A DNA stretch of 64,000 bases from JBFMAI01 sp040755725 (lineage in GTDB: Bacteria > Planctomycetota > Phycisphaerae > UBA1845 > Fen-1342), in contig JBFMAI010000023.1 in assembly GCA_040755725.1 (NCBI GenBank), forward strand, positions 1 through 64,000, read 5' to 3'. Within the stretch, counting starts at the first letter, position 1. Each line of letters opens with the position of its first letter. A model generated the notes under the pieces. That model was not told the DNA's origin. It saw nothing but the letters and a program-made list of their open reading frames with translations, and searched no databases. The translations under genes and the position numbers were made by a program. Below are positions 33,259-42,500 of this stretch, in pieces.

Positions 33259-34611
33259 ATGTTCAGTCGCATTCTGGTAGCCAATCGCGGCGAGATCGCT
33301 CTGCGGGTCATCCGCACCTGCCGCGACATGGGGATTGAAGCCGTCGCCGTCTATTCGCGCGCCGATCGCGACGCAGCCTACCTCCGCCTGGCCCACGACG
33401 CCATCTGCATCGGACCCGAGCCCGCCGGCGGCTCGTACCTCAACCCGGCGGCAATCCTGTCGGCCGCCGAGGCGGCCGACGTGCAGGCGATTCACCCGGG
33501 CTACGGCTTCCTCGCCGAGAACGCCCGCTTCGCCCAGATGTGCCGCGATTGCCGAATCGAGTTCATCGGCCCCAGCGTCGAAGCAATGCAGAAACTGGGC
33601 GACAAGGTGCAGGCCCGCCGCATCGCCCGTCAGGCCAAGGTGCCCACCGTCCCGGGCAGCGACGGCGTTGTCGAGAACGAAGACGAGGCCGTCAAGCTCG
33701 CCGAGAAGATCGGCTACCCCGTGATGATTAAGGCGGCGGCCGGCGGGGGCGGACGTGGCATGCGTGCCGCCCACAACGAGGCCACGTTGCGGACCAGCTT
33801 CCGCCACGCCCGCGCCGAGGCCGAGGCCGCCTTCAAGGACGGCAGCCTCTATCTCGAGAAGCTCGTCGAACGGGCCCGACACGTCGAGGTGCAGCTCCTC
33901 GGCGACCCGCGGGGCAACGTCCTGCACCTGTGGGAACGCGACTGCTCGCTCCAGCGCCGCCAGCAGAAGCTCATCGAAGAATCGCCCTCGCCGCACATCA
34001 GTGCCCGGACGCGGACCAAGCTGTGTCATGCGGCGGTGCGGCTGGCCCGGGCGGCGGGCTACTACTCGGCCGGGACGTGCGAGTTCCTGGTGGACGAGCA
34101 GGAGAACTTCTACTTCATCGAGGTGAATGCGCGGGTGCAGGTAGAGCACCCGGTCACCGAGCTGGTCACCGGGCTGGACATCGTGCAGTGGCAGATTCGC
34201 ATCGCCGCCGGCGAGCCGCTGAAGCTGCGGCAGGATGACGTGCCGCAGCAGGGTTGCGCGATGGAATGCCGGATCAACGCCGAGGACCCGAGCGACGGCT
34301 TCCGCCCCTGCCCGGGTCCGATCCGGGAGTTCATTGTGCCGGGCGGTCCGGGCGTCCGCGTCGATACGCATACGTACGCCGGCTACACGGTGAGCCCGTA
34401 TTACGACTCGCTGCTCGCCAAGCTGTTGGTCCACCGGCCGACGCGGGCCGACGTGCTGCGGACGATGCGCCGCGCGCTGGAGGAGTTTGTCATCCGCCCG
34501 ATCCCGACCACGATCCCCCTGCACCTGATGCTGCTGGAACAGGCGGACTTCGTGAAGGGCCACGTCGATATCGGGTTCATCGAGCGGCTACTGGGGCAGA
34601 CCAACCGCTGA
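33259..34611 (+). CDS. accC: Biotin carboxylase subunit of acetyl-CoA carboxylase
   Basis: A 450-residue ATP-grasp enzyme of normal length. Features: MFSRILVANRGEIALRVIR, HPGYGFLAENARFA, the glycine loop KAAAGGGGRGMR, HVEVQLLGD, EVNARVQVEHPVTE with the catalytic Glu/Arg set, and ECRINAEDPSDGFRPCPG. It carboxylates the biotin of AccB using ATP and bicarbonate. accA/accD are not in the window. Confidence 0.97.
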   Translation: MFSRILVANRGEIALRVIRTCRDMGIEAVAVYSRADRDAAYLRLAHDAICIGPEPAGGSYLNPAAILSAAEAADVQAIHPGYGFLAENARFAQMCRDCRIEFIGPSVEAMQKLGDKVQARRIARQAKVPTVPGSDGVVENEDEAVKLAEKIGYPVMIKAAAGGGGRGMRAAHNEATLRTSFRHARAEAEAAFKDGSLYLEKLVERARHVEVQLLGDPRGNVLHLWERDCSLQRRQQKLIEESPSPHISARTRTKLCHAAVRLARAAGYYSAGTCEFLVDEQENFYFIEVNARVQVEHPVTELVTGLDIVQWQIRIAAGEPLKLRQDDVPQQGCAMECRINAEDPSDGFRPCPGPIREFIVPGGPGVRVDTHTYAGYTVSPYYDSLLAKLLVHRPTRADVLRTMRRALEEFVIRPIPTTIPLHLMLLEQADFVKGHVDIGFIERLLGQTNR

Positions 34612-34924
34612 CAAGGTCATCGCGTCGGACTCGCATCACCTCGTCGCTCTGGTTCGTGGTCGACGCGGCGATGCGCGCTCTTTCCGTCCTGCGCCGCCTA
34701 CCGGCCGGCACGCCGGAATGACCAGGCTGCGGCGATGAGCTCCCCCGTCTGGATAATCAGCTCCTGGACCTCGTTCGCCGTGGGGACGTTTGCCCAACCA
34801 CGGCAGCCAGCCGGCGCGGATTGCTGCCTGGCGCGCGGCGCGGTGGTGCCCCGGCCGGGAGACCGCTATATTCAAGGGCTCTGCCCACGGCCCGCCGTGG
34901 TCGCCGCAGGAGGAGCCGCCGCCC
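34612..34924. other. Intergenic region upstream of the formimidoyltransferase gene
   Basis: About 310 bases without a supported gene. GCTATATT (-10-like, 34867-34872 TATATT) and a strong AGGAGGAG ribosome site at about 34910 lie near its right end. Low-complexity GCGCGCGGCGCGG is present around 34830. Confidence 0.4.
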
Positions 34925-36583
34925 ATGTCGCAACCGCTGATTGAATGCGTACCAAACTTCAGCGAGGGCAACGACCTCGCGGTCATCAAGCAGATCACCG
35001 ACGCCATCGAGACGGTCGAGGGCGTCAAGCTGCTGGACGTGGACCCGGGCAAGGCCACCAACCGGACGGTGGTCACGTTCGTCGGGCCGCCTGAACCGGT
35101 GCTCGAGGCCGCCGTTCGCGCCGTCCGCCAAGCCAAAGAGCTGATCGACATGCGCAAGCACCACGGCGCCCACCCGCGCTTCGGGGCCTGCGACGTGTGC
35201 CCGCTGGTGCCGGTGGCAGACATCACGATGGAGCAGACGGTCGAATGGGCCCGCAAACTGGGGCACCGCCTGGCCGCCGAGACCGGCATCTCCGGTTACT
35301 ACTACGAATACGCCGCCACCCGCCCCGAGCGCAAGAACCTGGCCACCGTCCGCGCCGGCGAATACGAAGGCCTGCCCGAGAAGCTCCGCCACCCCGACTG
35401 GAAGGTGGACTTCGGCACCGGCGAGTTCGACCCAAAGTACGGCGTCACCGCCGTCGGGGCCCGCGACTTCCTGGTCGCCTACAACGTCAACCTCAACACC
35501 ACCTCGACCCGGCGGGCCAACGCGGTGGCCTTCGACATCCGCGAGAAGGGCCGGCCGGACCCCGCCGGCGGCGACCGGTGGATCCCCGGCTCGCTCAAGT
35601 GCGTCAAGGCCATCGGCTGGTTCATCAAGGAATACGGCATCGCGCAGATTTCGATCAATTTGACGAACCTGAACGTCACGCCGGTGCATGTCGCCTTCGA
35701 CGAGTGCAAGAAGAAGGCCGAGGAACGCGGGCTGCGCGTGACCGGCAGCGAGCTGGTGGGGCTGATTCCGCTGTCGGCGATGCTGGCGGCGGGCAAGCAC
35801 TACCTGCGGTTGCAGCAGCGGTCGCTAGGGATTCCCGACCACGAGATCGTCAAGATCGCGGTCAAGAGCCTGGGGCTCAGCGACCTCAAGCCGTTCAAGC
35901 CCGAAGAGAAGATCATCGAATACGCTATCGCCGCCGGCCGCAAGCAGCCGCGCCTGGTGGACATGACCGTCGAGGGCTTCGTGTGGGAGACGGCCAGCGA
36001 AAGCAAGGCCCCGGGCGGCGGGTCGGTCTCGGCGGCAATGGGCGCTATGGGGGCCGCGCTGGGAACGATGGTCGCCAATCTGTCGTCGCATAAACGCGGC
36101 TGGGACCACCGTTGGGAGGAGTTCTCCAACTGGGCGGAGAAGGGCAAGGCCGCCCACGACGAGCTGCTGCGGCTTATCGACGAGGACACGAACGCCTTCA
36201 ACCGTATCGTTGCGGCGTGGAACCTGCCGGATGCGTCGCCCGACGAGAAGACCGCCAAGAACGCGGCGATTCAGGCAGCCACCAAGGATGCGATTCGGGT
36301 GCCCCTGCGGGCCATGGAAGTGGCCCTGGCGGCGATGGACGTGTGCCGCGCCATGGCCGAGATCGGCAACCCCGCCAGCGTGTCCGACGCCGGTGTCGGG
36401 GCCCTGGCCTGCCGCTCCGCCGTCCTGGGCGCGTTCCTCAACGTCAAGATCAATGCGTCCGGCGTCGAGGACAAGGCGTGGTTGGCCGAGGTGCTGACCC
36501 GCGGCGCGCGGATTCAGGAGCAGGCCGTCGCCCTCGAGCGGCAGATTCTGGACCTCGTGAACCAGAAGATCGTCACCGCCTGA
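34925..36583 (+). CDS. ftcD: Glutamate formimidoyltransferase-formimidoyl-THF cyclodeaminase, bifunctional
   Basis: A 552-residue fusion. Residues 1-about 310 are the formimidoyltransferase (LIECVPNFSEGNDLAVI, LDVDPGKATNRTVVTFVG, HHGAHPRFGACDVCPLVP), moving the formimino group from N-formiminoglutamate to tetrahydrofolate. Residues about 345-552 are the cyclodeaminase (FVWETASESKAPGGGSVSA, NPASVSDAGVGALACR), converting it to methenyl-THF and ammonia. The fusion suggests channelling, as in the vertebrate enzyme, and links histidine catabolism to the one-carbon pool. No hut genes are nearby. The upstream in-frame extension to 34790 lacks family residues. Confidence 0.93.
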   Translation: MSQPLIECVPNFSEGNDLAVIKQITDAIETVEGVKLLDVDPGKATNRTVVTFVGPPEPVLEAAVRAVRQAKELIDMRKHHGAHPRFGACDVCPLVPVADITMEQTVEWARKLGHRLAAETGISGYYYEYAATRPERKNLATVRAGEYEGLPEKLRHPDWKVDFGTGEFDPKYGVTAVGARDFLVAYNVNLNTTSTRRANAVAFDIREKGRPDPAGGDRWIPGSLKCVKAIGWFIKEYGIAQISINLTNLNVTPVHVAFDECKKKAEERGLRVTGSELVGLIPLSAMLAAGKHYLRLQQRSLGIPDHEIVKIAVKSLGLSDLKPFKPEEKIIEYAIAAGRKQPRLVDMTVEGFVWETASESKAPGGGSVSAAMGAMGAALGTMVANLSSHKRGWDHRWEEFSNWAEKGKAAHDELLRLIDEDTNAFNRIVAAWNLPDASPDEKTAKNAAIQAATKDAIRVPLRAMEVALAAMDVCRAMAEIGNPASVSDAGVGALACRSAVLGAFLNVKINASGVEDKAWLAEVLTRGARIQEQAVALERQILDLVNQKIVTA

Positions 36584-36608
36584 ACGACATCTCGTGATCG
36601 CGCAATGC

Positions 36609-36671
36609 GGGAGGGCGAGCCTCCCGGCGGGCCGCGGCCCGGCAGTCCCGGCGCGCCGGGATCCCCCTCCC
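36609..36671 (+). repeat. 63-bp palindromic-ended element, copy B
   Basis: Begins GGGAGGGCGA and ends CCCCCTCCC. It aligns end to end, without gaps, to the reverse complement of 26862-26924 with 11 differences. It also has a local GGAGG/CCTCC hairpin at 36609-36625. It lies between ftcD and the convergent dockerin gene. Confidence 0.85.
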
Positions 36672-36721
36672 TTGTGGTATGTTCGCGCGCGGCGTTTCAG
36701 CGCACTCTGCCCCGCACGCCG

Positions 36722-38053
36722 CTACGGATTGGTCAGCAGCCGCACGAACGGGTTGATGTCGCCGAAATCGACCAGACCGTCGCCGTTGATGTCCCCGTTC
36801 TTGATGTTGCAGTTGGGGAACGCGGCGGCGTAGCCGACGGGGTTGGTGAGCGCCAGGACAAACGGATTAATGTCGCCGAAATCCACCAGCCCGTCGCAAT
36901 TCAGGTCGCCGGGCGTTCGCCGCGGCTTCCACACGGCCATCGAGTTCGGGGTGATGCCTTCGGTCAGCGTGATCGGGCCGTTCTGGGTGAACGAGCCGTC
37001 GGGGTTTAGCGTGAACGAGTACACGCCCCAGATGTCGTCGGTGGCCCGCGAGTTGTCGGTCACGAAGAACAGATCGTCGAGACTCTGGATGTCGCCCAGC
37101 GTGCCCTGGAGCCCCACGTCGAACATAAAGCCCGTGTAAGTGAGCTGGCCGGTCACCGGGTCGATCGTCGCCGACCGCACCGTGGCATCCGTCCCGTGCC
37201 CGACGAGCAGATAGCGATCGTCCGTGCTGAAAGCCACATCGGCGGGCGAATTACCGAACGCCGGGTACGGCGAGCCCAGCATGGGCTTCAGGGTGCCGTC
37301 GGGCATGATGTCAAACCCGAAGATGACCTGCGTGATGCCGCCGGTGGCGTACAACCGCTTGCCGTCGTGAGCGACGGCGAGCTCGAGCCCGTAGTAAGAG
37401 CCGGTGGGCTCCGTGTCGATCAGCGTGAGGGTGTTGTTGGGCTCGACGCGATACGCGCGCAGCAGCCGGGCCGACCCGGAATCATTGATGTAGACGTACT
37501 GGCCGGACGGATGGACCGCCAAGTAGGTGCTGAACGTGCCCACCGTGACCGCATGGGCCTCGGTCAGGGTCGGCCCCACGGGGTTGAACTCGAACAAGAC
37601 CATCTGGTACGTGTCCGTGCGCGTCGCCACCAGCAGCGTGTCGCTGACCCACTCCAGGTCCATCGGCGTCCCGGGTACCGCGAACGCGCCGATTTGCTCG
37701 ATGCTGGCATCCGGGTGGACGCGGAACACGGAGATTTGCTCGATGGGGTCGTTGGTCGAGGCGTGCCCGGTGGCAAGGTACTTCCCGTTCGGCGTGACGG
37801 CGATCTCGTAGGGGTTGCAGCCGGGGCACGGCACTTGCGTGTTCGGCCGTGAGCCGGTGACGACGCGATTCACCAGCGTCAGTGTCCCGTCCGGGTTGAC
37901 GACGAACGCCGTCACACTGCCCTCCAGGTTGCCGTTGTTGGCCACGAACAGCGCCCGCGTGGACGGCTGGCCGAAGGCGCCGGCGGCGCAGACGCTGATG
38001 GCGAGCGCGGCCAACCCGCTGCCAATACGATGACGAAGTAAACGCGTGCCCAT
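36722..38053 (-). CDS. Secreted beta-propeller (lactonase-like) protein with dockerin-like tag
   Basis: A 443-residue protein. The start at 38053 follows AAGGAG and a signal peptide (GSGLAALAISVCAAGAFG). Residues about 30-365 resemble the 6-phosphogluconolactonase/YncE-type seven-bladed propeller (ALFVANNGNLEGSVTAFVVN, YEIAVTPNGKYLATGHAS, YLAVHPSGQYVYIND, ADVAFSTDDRYLLVGHG). Catalytic residues cannot be confirmed. The last about 65 residues are the dockerin-like pair (DLNCDGLVDFGDINPFVLAL and DINGDGLVDFGDINPFVRLL), here with a more regular second repeat than the other two tagged proteins. Confidence 0.82.
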   Translation of the reverse strand: MGTRLLRHRIGSGLAALAISVCAAGAFGQPSTRALFVANNGNLEGSVTAFVVNPDGTLTLVNRVVTGSRPNTQVPCPGCNPYEIAVTPNGKYLATGHASTNDPIEQISVFRVHPDASIEQIGAFAVPGTPMDLEWVSDTLLVATRTDTYQMVLFEFNPVGPTLTEAHAVTVGTFSTYLAVHPSGQYVYINDSGSARLLRAYRVEPNNTLTLIDTEPTGSYYGLELAVAHDGKRLYATGGITQVIFGFDIMPDGTLKPMLGSPYPAFGNSPADVAFSTDDRYLLVGHGTDATVRSATIDPVTGQLTYTGFMFDVGLQGTLGDIQSLDDLFFVTDNSRATDDIWGVYSFTLNPDGSFTQNGPITLTEGITPNSMAVWKPRRTPGDLNCDGLVDFGDINPFVLALTNPVGYAAAFPNCNIKNGDINGDGLVDFGDINPFVRLLTNP

Positions 38054-38525
38054 CTTGAGCTCCTTGCGCACCTGACCCCGCGACGGAGCGCGCGCACCCA
38101 ACGTGCGCCGGCATCCAGCAAGCGGAGAGGCCTGACGTCCCGATTATACTGGCCGCCGCGAGAAACACGCACTCCCCATGCAGGCCCGATAACGCAGCGC
38201 GCTCAGGCCCGTTCCGCGTCTGCTTGGAACGCTGCCGGCAGTCGGCGCGCCGGGCGACCCGCGCTCCACGCCAGGACCACGGCCGGCGCCGGCCCCAGAC
38301 GACGGCCGCGACGGCCCGACGCCGCAGGCGCGGCCACCGCGCCACACTGGCCCGCGGGGCCGCAGCCAAAGCCCCGCTGCCGACGGGTCACGACCAGATC
38401 ATCCCCATCCCGCTGGAGCGAGTATTCCGACAGCCTCTGGCGTGCGGGACCCTGACAGTTACCCCTGGTCCGTGGGTGCACGGCCCCGGGCGAAATCTCA
38501 AGCTTCGAAGGCAGGAAGTGCGTGC
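38054..38525. other. Intergenic region, possibly with a small minus-strand gene
   Basis: About 470 bases between two minus-strand genes. GATTATACT near 38141 on the plus strand looks like a -10, but no plus gene follows. The only plausible coding content is the low-confidence frame at 38203-38481. Confidence 0.4.
38203..38481 (-). CDS. Possible small hypothetical protein
   Basis: A GTG-started frame of 92 codons. The segment RLSEYSLQRDGDDLVVTRRQRGFG reads like a folded protein; the rest is Ala/Arg/Gly-rich as in chance high-GC frames. There is no clear ribosome site and I recognise no family. It follows the PHP gene on the same strand by 45 bp, which is the main argument for it. Confidence 0.22.
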   Translation of the reverse strand: MHPRTRGNCQGPARQRLSEYSLQRDGDDLVVTRRQRGFGCGPAGQCGAVAAPAASGRRGRRLGPAPAVVLAWSAGRPARRLPAAFQADAERA

Positions 38526-39473
38526 TCAGGCCGGCAGGGCCCGAACGAAGCCGCGAATCAGCAGGTCCTGGTGCTTGTGGTAGCCCAGGCACACCAGCGG
38601 GTGCAGCGTTCGCCCCACCTGCCGGATGGCACGACACACGAAGCGCTCCCACCGTCCGGTCGCTTCCGCCATCCGCCGCTCGACGTTCTTCTGCAAAACA
38701 ACCCAGACATCCTCGCGGAGCTTCTCGGGCGTGCCGAACGCACCGCAGGCGGCGGCCTGGCCGGCGCGGATGCTGGCCAGCGCGGCCTGGGGGGTCGGGC
38801 CCTCGGTCAAGGTGTACGTGGTGCCGACGCGGTCGGTGTGCGAATCGCTGCCGCCGACGAGGACCTTGCCGTGGCCGCGGGTGGCGTGCCAGGTGAAGGC
38901 GTTGTGGGCGAAACTGCGGGCGCCGTTGAGCCCTTCGAAAACGTCGAACAACTCGAGCATGGCCTCGATCTGCCACGGCGTCAGCACGCGGTGCTGCTCG
39001 GTCCAGGTCATGTGATTCAGGACGTAGAGCTTGTCCTGGGCCCGCAGGTACGCGACCAGATCGTAAATGTTCTCGCGCAGCCGCTGAATCTCGCGGTGCT
39101 GCGCTTCGTTATGATCAAAGACGTTGATGTGGACGACCGTGCCATCCTGAGGGAAGCGGGCCGACACTTCCTCGCCGAAGACGAAGTCCGGCAGTTCGCC
39201 CCGTCGTTCCGCGAGTGCTTTGCAGCCGTCGATCGTGTCGTGGTCGGTGATGGTGACGAAGTCCATGCCGCGGGCCTTGGCGCGGTCGTACACCGCTTCC
39301 GGTTCGCACAGGGGGTGATAGACCAACCCCGGCAGCCAGCGGAGCCGCTCGTGCGAGAAAGTCGAATGGCAGTGCAAGTCAATGCGCACGCCCGGCCGGT
39401 GGGCCCACCGGGCCTGCGACGAAGCGTGTTCCCGGGAGGTGTATTCGAGAATCGGCGTGAGCAGCGCGCTCAT
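38526..39473 (-). CDS. PHP-domain metal-dependent phosphoesterase
   Basis: A 315-residue protein. Four PHP motifs are present: DLHCHST (about 32-38), TITDHDTIDG, FGEEVSA and VGGSDSHTDRVG, with an extra HINVFDHNEAQH and LNHMTW that supply further metal ligands. It is probably a stand-alone nucleotide or phosphoester hydrolase of the TrpH/YciV type. The start at 39473 has a GGAG-like site and TACACT about 35 nt upstream. It lies 112 bp downstream of ileS on the same strand. Confidence 0.82.
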   Translation of the reverse strand: MSALLTPILEYTSREHASSQARWAHRPGVRIDLHCHSTFSHERLRWLPGLVYHPLCEPEAVYDRAKARGMDFVTITDHDTIDGCKALAERRGELPDFVFGEEVSARFPQDGTVVHINVFDHNEAQHREIQRLRENIYDLVAYLRAQDKLYVLNHMTWTEQHRVLTPWQIEAMLELFDVFEGLNGARSFAHNAFTWHATRGHGKVLVGGSDSHTDRVGTTYTLTEGPTPQAALASIRAGQAAACGAFGTPEKLREDVWVVLQKNVERRMAEATGRWERFVCRAIRQVGRTLHPLVCLGYHKHQDLLIRGFVRALPA

Positions 39474-39585
39474 TCACGGCACTCCAAGATCCCGGCGCAG
39501 TGTAATCCTGAATTGTAAGCACTTGGCGATGCGCCCGCAAAAAATCCGTGACCGGCCCACCGGCGCGGTCGGGTCTTGATAACCG

Positions 39586-42500
39586 TCATCCCGCCACAAT
39601 TCCGACCGTGACGTCGTGGCCGTCGATCTTTGCGGCCTGTGTCGCCGCGTCGTCCGGCGGCGCGGCCCACGTGATCGAGGAAGCCAAGCACTCGTTCTGG
39701 ATCGTCGCGGCGAACCGGCGGACGACGGCCACGAGCTTCTCGGATCCCCGCACAAAGAGCGTGATGCGGGCTTCGTAGGGCAGCTCCCGCGTCTTGCGCA
39801 GGGCCTGCACCAGGTGGATGACCTCGCGACACAGACCCTCGTCACGGAGCTCGTCGGTCAGCTCGGTCTTGACGACAACGACGCCCGCCCGGCCCTGCGC
39901 GGCGGACCAACCCGGCTTGGCCTCCAATCGGACCTCAACGTCCTGTTCCACGAGCGTCGTCGCTTCCCCGTCCACCTCCAGCGTGAACCGCCCGGTGGTG
40001 GTCATCGCCCGGCGGACTTCCGCTGCGTCGGCTTTCGCCAGCGCCGCCGCCACACGGGGGGCCAGCTTGCCAAACTTGGGTCCGATCACCTTGAAGTCGG
40101 GTTTGACCTGGTAGGTGACGTACTGCTCGGCCTCGGTGCTCAGCTCGACCCGCTTGATGTTCAGCTCATCGGCGATGAGGTCGCTGTGGGTGGTGAGCCA
40201 CTCGGCGTGCTCGGGGCGGGCCAGGATGATCTCGGCGAGCGCCAGGGGTTGGCGGACCTTCAGCTTGGCCGCCGTCCGGGCCGCGCGGCCGAGCGATACG
40301 ACCTCGCGGACGAGGTCCATCTCCGCCGCCAGCCTCTCGTCGATCAGCGCCTCGTCCGCCACGGGGTAGTCACAGAGGTGGACGGAACAAGGGAACGGGG
40401 AACCGGGAACGGGGAGCGGTACCGCATCGGCCAATCCCGTCTCCGTGTTCCTTGTTCCCTGTTCCCTGCTCCCCACAAGGTTCTGGTACATTGTCTCCGC
40501 GAAGAACGGCGTGAACGGGGCGATGAGCTTGCTCAGCGTGAGCAGGACCTCGTACAGCGTGTTGTACGCGTCCCACTTGTCCTGGTCGGCGGGGGACGGT
40601 GGGGACGTGGGGACGTGGGGACGTGGGGACGTGGGGACGTGGGAATGTGCCGGCGCGCGGACGCCCGCCCCGCCTTTCGTTTCCTCTTCCCTGTTCTCTG
40701 TTCCCCGTTCCCCGTTCCCTTCTCCCTGCACCGGTCGCCAGAAGCGCTCGCGGCTGCGGCGAACGTACCAGTTTGACAGGGCGTCCACGAAGTCGTTGAT
40801 GCGGCCGGCGGCGGGGTAGTTCTCGAAGCGGTCCATGCTCTCGCGGACGAAGCGGATCGTCCGGTGCAGCTCGCTGACAATCCAGCGGTCCAGCTCGCCG
40901 CGCTCGGCGACCGGCCGCCACGCGGTCCCCTTGGCCCCGTTCCCGGTCCCCCGTTCCCCGTTCCCCGTTCCCTCGACGGCGAAGCCGTCGATGTTCGCGT
41001 AGATGTTGAAGAAGCTGAACACGTTGTACAGGCGGACGAGGAACTCCCGCTGCGCGTCGCGGATGTTCTGCTCCTGGAAGCGGACGGAGGTCCACGGCGT
41101 CTGGCCGGAGAAGAGGAACCAGCGCATCGCGTCGGCGCCGTAGTGGTCGAAGATGTAGCCCGGCTCGCGGTAGTTCTTCTTCCGCTTGCTCATCTTCAGC
41201 CCGTCCTCGCCCATCATCAGGCCGAGGACGATGCAGGCTTTGTAGGGGTGGGGGTAGGCGCGCTCCAAAAAGACGAATCGCTCAGGTCCGCCATCATGTG
41301 TCGCGACGACGACGTTTGGGAGATTCTCGAATTCCGGTTCGACCGTGAGGGCCTCTGCGATTTCCGGGGCCTCGCAACGGCGGAGCTCATCTCCGGCGGC
41401 CTTGCTGAACAACAATGTGCTGATCGCCAGCAGGCCGTAGAACCACCCGCGCGTCTGGTCCAATGCCTCGCTGATGAAATCGCACGGAAACCGCTCCACG
41501 AACGTGTCGATGCTGCCCGGCGCGTGCGGAAAACCCCACTGCGCGAACGGCATGCTTCCCGCATCCCACCAGCAGTCGATCACTTCCGGCACCCGCCGCA
41601 TGCGCGCCTTGCGGGGTGGCACCGGCGTCCCGCCAGTGGTCACAGGCGAGACGCCTGCGCCACCCTCGGCCCCTGAGCCCGTCGCTTGCGCTCCGGGCTC
41701 GTCGTTGGCAAACGGGCTGTCGTACGTGATCGCATCAATGTACGGCTTATGGACCTTCAGGTGCTCCGGCAGGTCCGGGTTGGCCGCCTTGGCCTGCTCC
41801 CAAACCTCCATCCCCTGCACGCCGGGCTTGGCGAGCAGTTCGGCGTACGACCCGACGGCCTCCATCTTGCCGGTCTTCTCGCACACCCAGATCGGCAGCG
41901 GCGTACCCCAGTAGCGCTCACGCGACAATGCCCAGTCCACGTTGTTCCGAAGAAAGTCGCCAAAGCGGCCTTCCTGGATGTGTTCGGGCAGCCAGGTGAT
42001 GCCGGCGTTGTTCTTGAGGAACTCCTCCTTGAACTGGCTGGTGCGGACGAACCAGCTCTTGCGGGCGTACTGGATGAGCGGGTCGTCCTCCGCCCGCGGG
42101 CAGAACGGATATTCGTGCTCGATCGTCTCCTGGTGATACAGAATGCCGCGGTCCTTCAGCTCCCGCATGATCTCCGCGTCGCAGTCCTTCACCCACCGGC
42201 CCCGATACGCCGGCGGTGCCTCGTCCGTGAACGTCCCGTCCGGCGCGACCGCGTTGATCAGCGGAATGGCGTCGAAGTCCGCGAATCGCTGCCGCTCGGC
42301 CTGCAACAGGTTGAAGTCCACCTCGCCGTACGCCGGGGCTTGATGGACCAGCCCCGTGCCCGTGTCCAGCGCGACAAAGTCGGCGGCCACGACGCGCCAC
42401 GCGACGACCTCGGAGCCGCCGTCCTTACGCCGCGCGGATTGGCCCTTCATCGTCCGGTGATAGCAGTCAAACGGCGGCACATAGCGCAGCCCCACGAGGT

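Noticed and set aside
40600..40640. Tandem 8-bp GTGGGGAC units as a CRISPR-like array
   Set aside because: The units are directly adjacent without spacers, far shorter than CRISPR repeats, and inside a coding gene.
39616..40776. Long open frames opposite ileS, uvrB, hslU, ftcD and aspS
   Set aside because: They are antisense shadows caused by high GC. The real genes on the other strand have full sets of family motifs.
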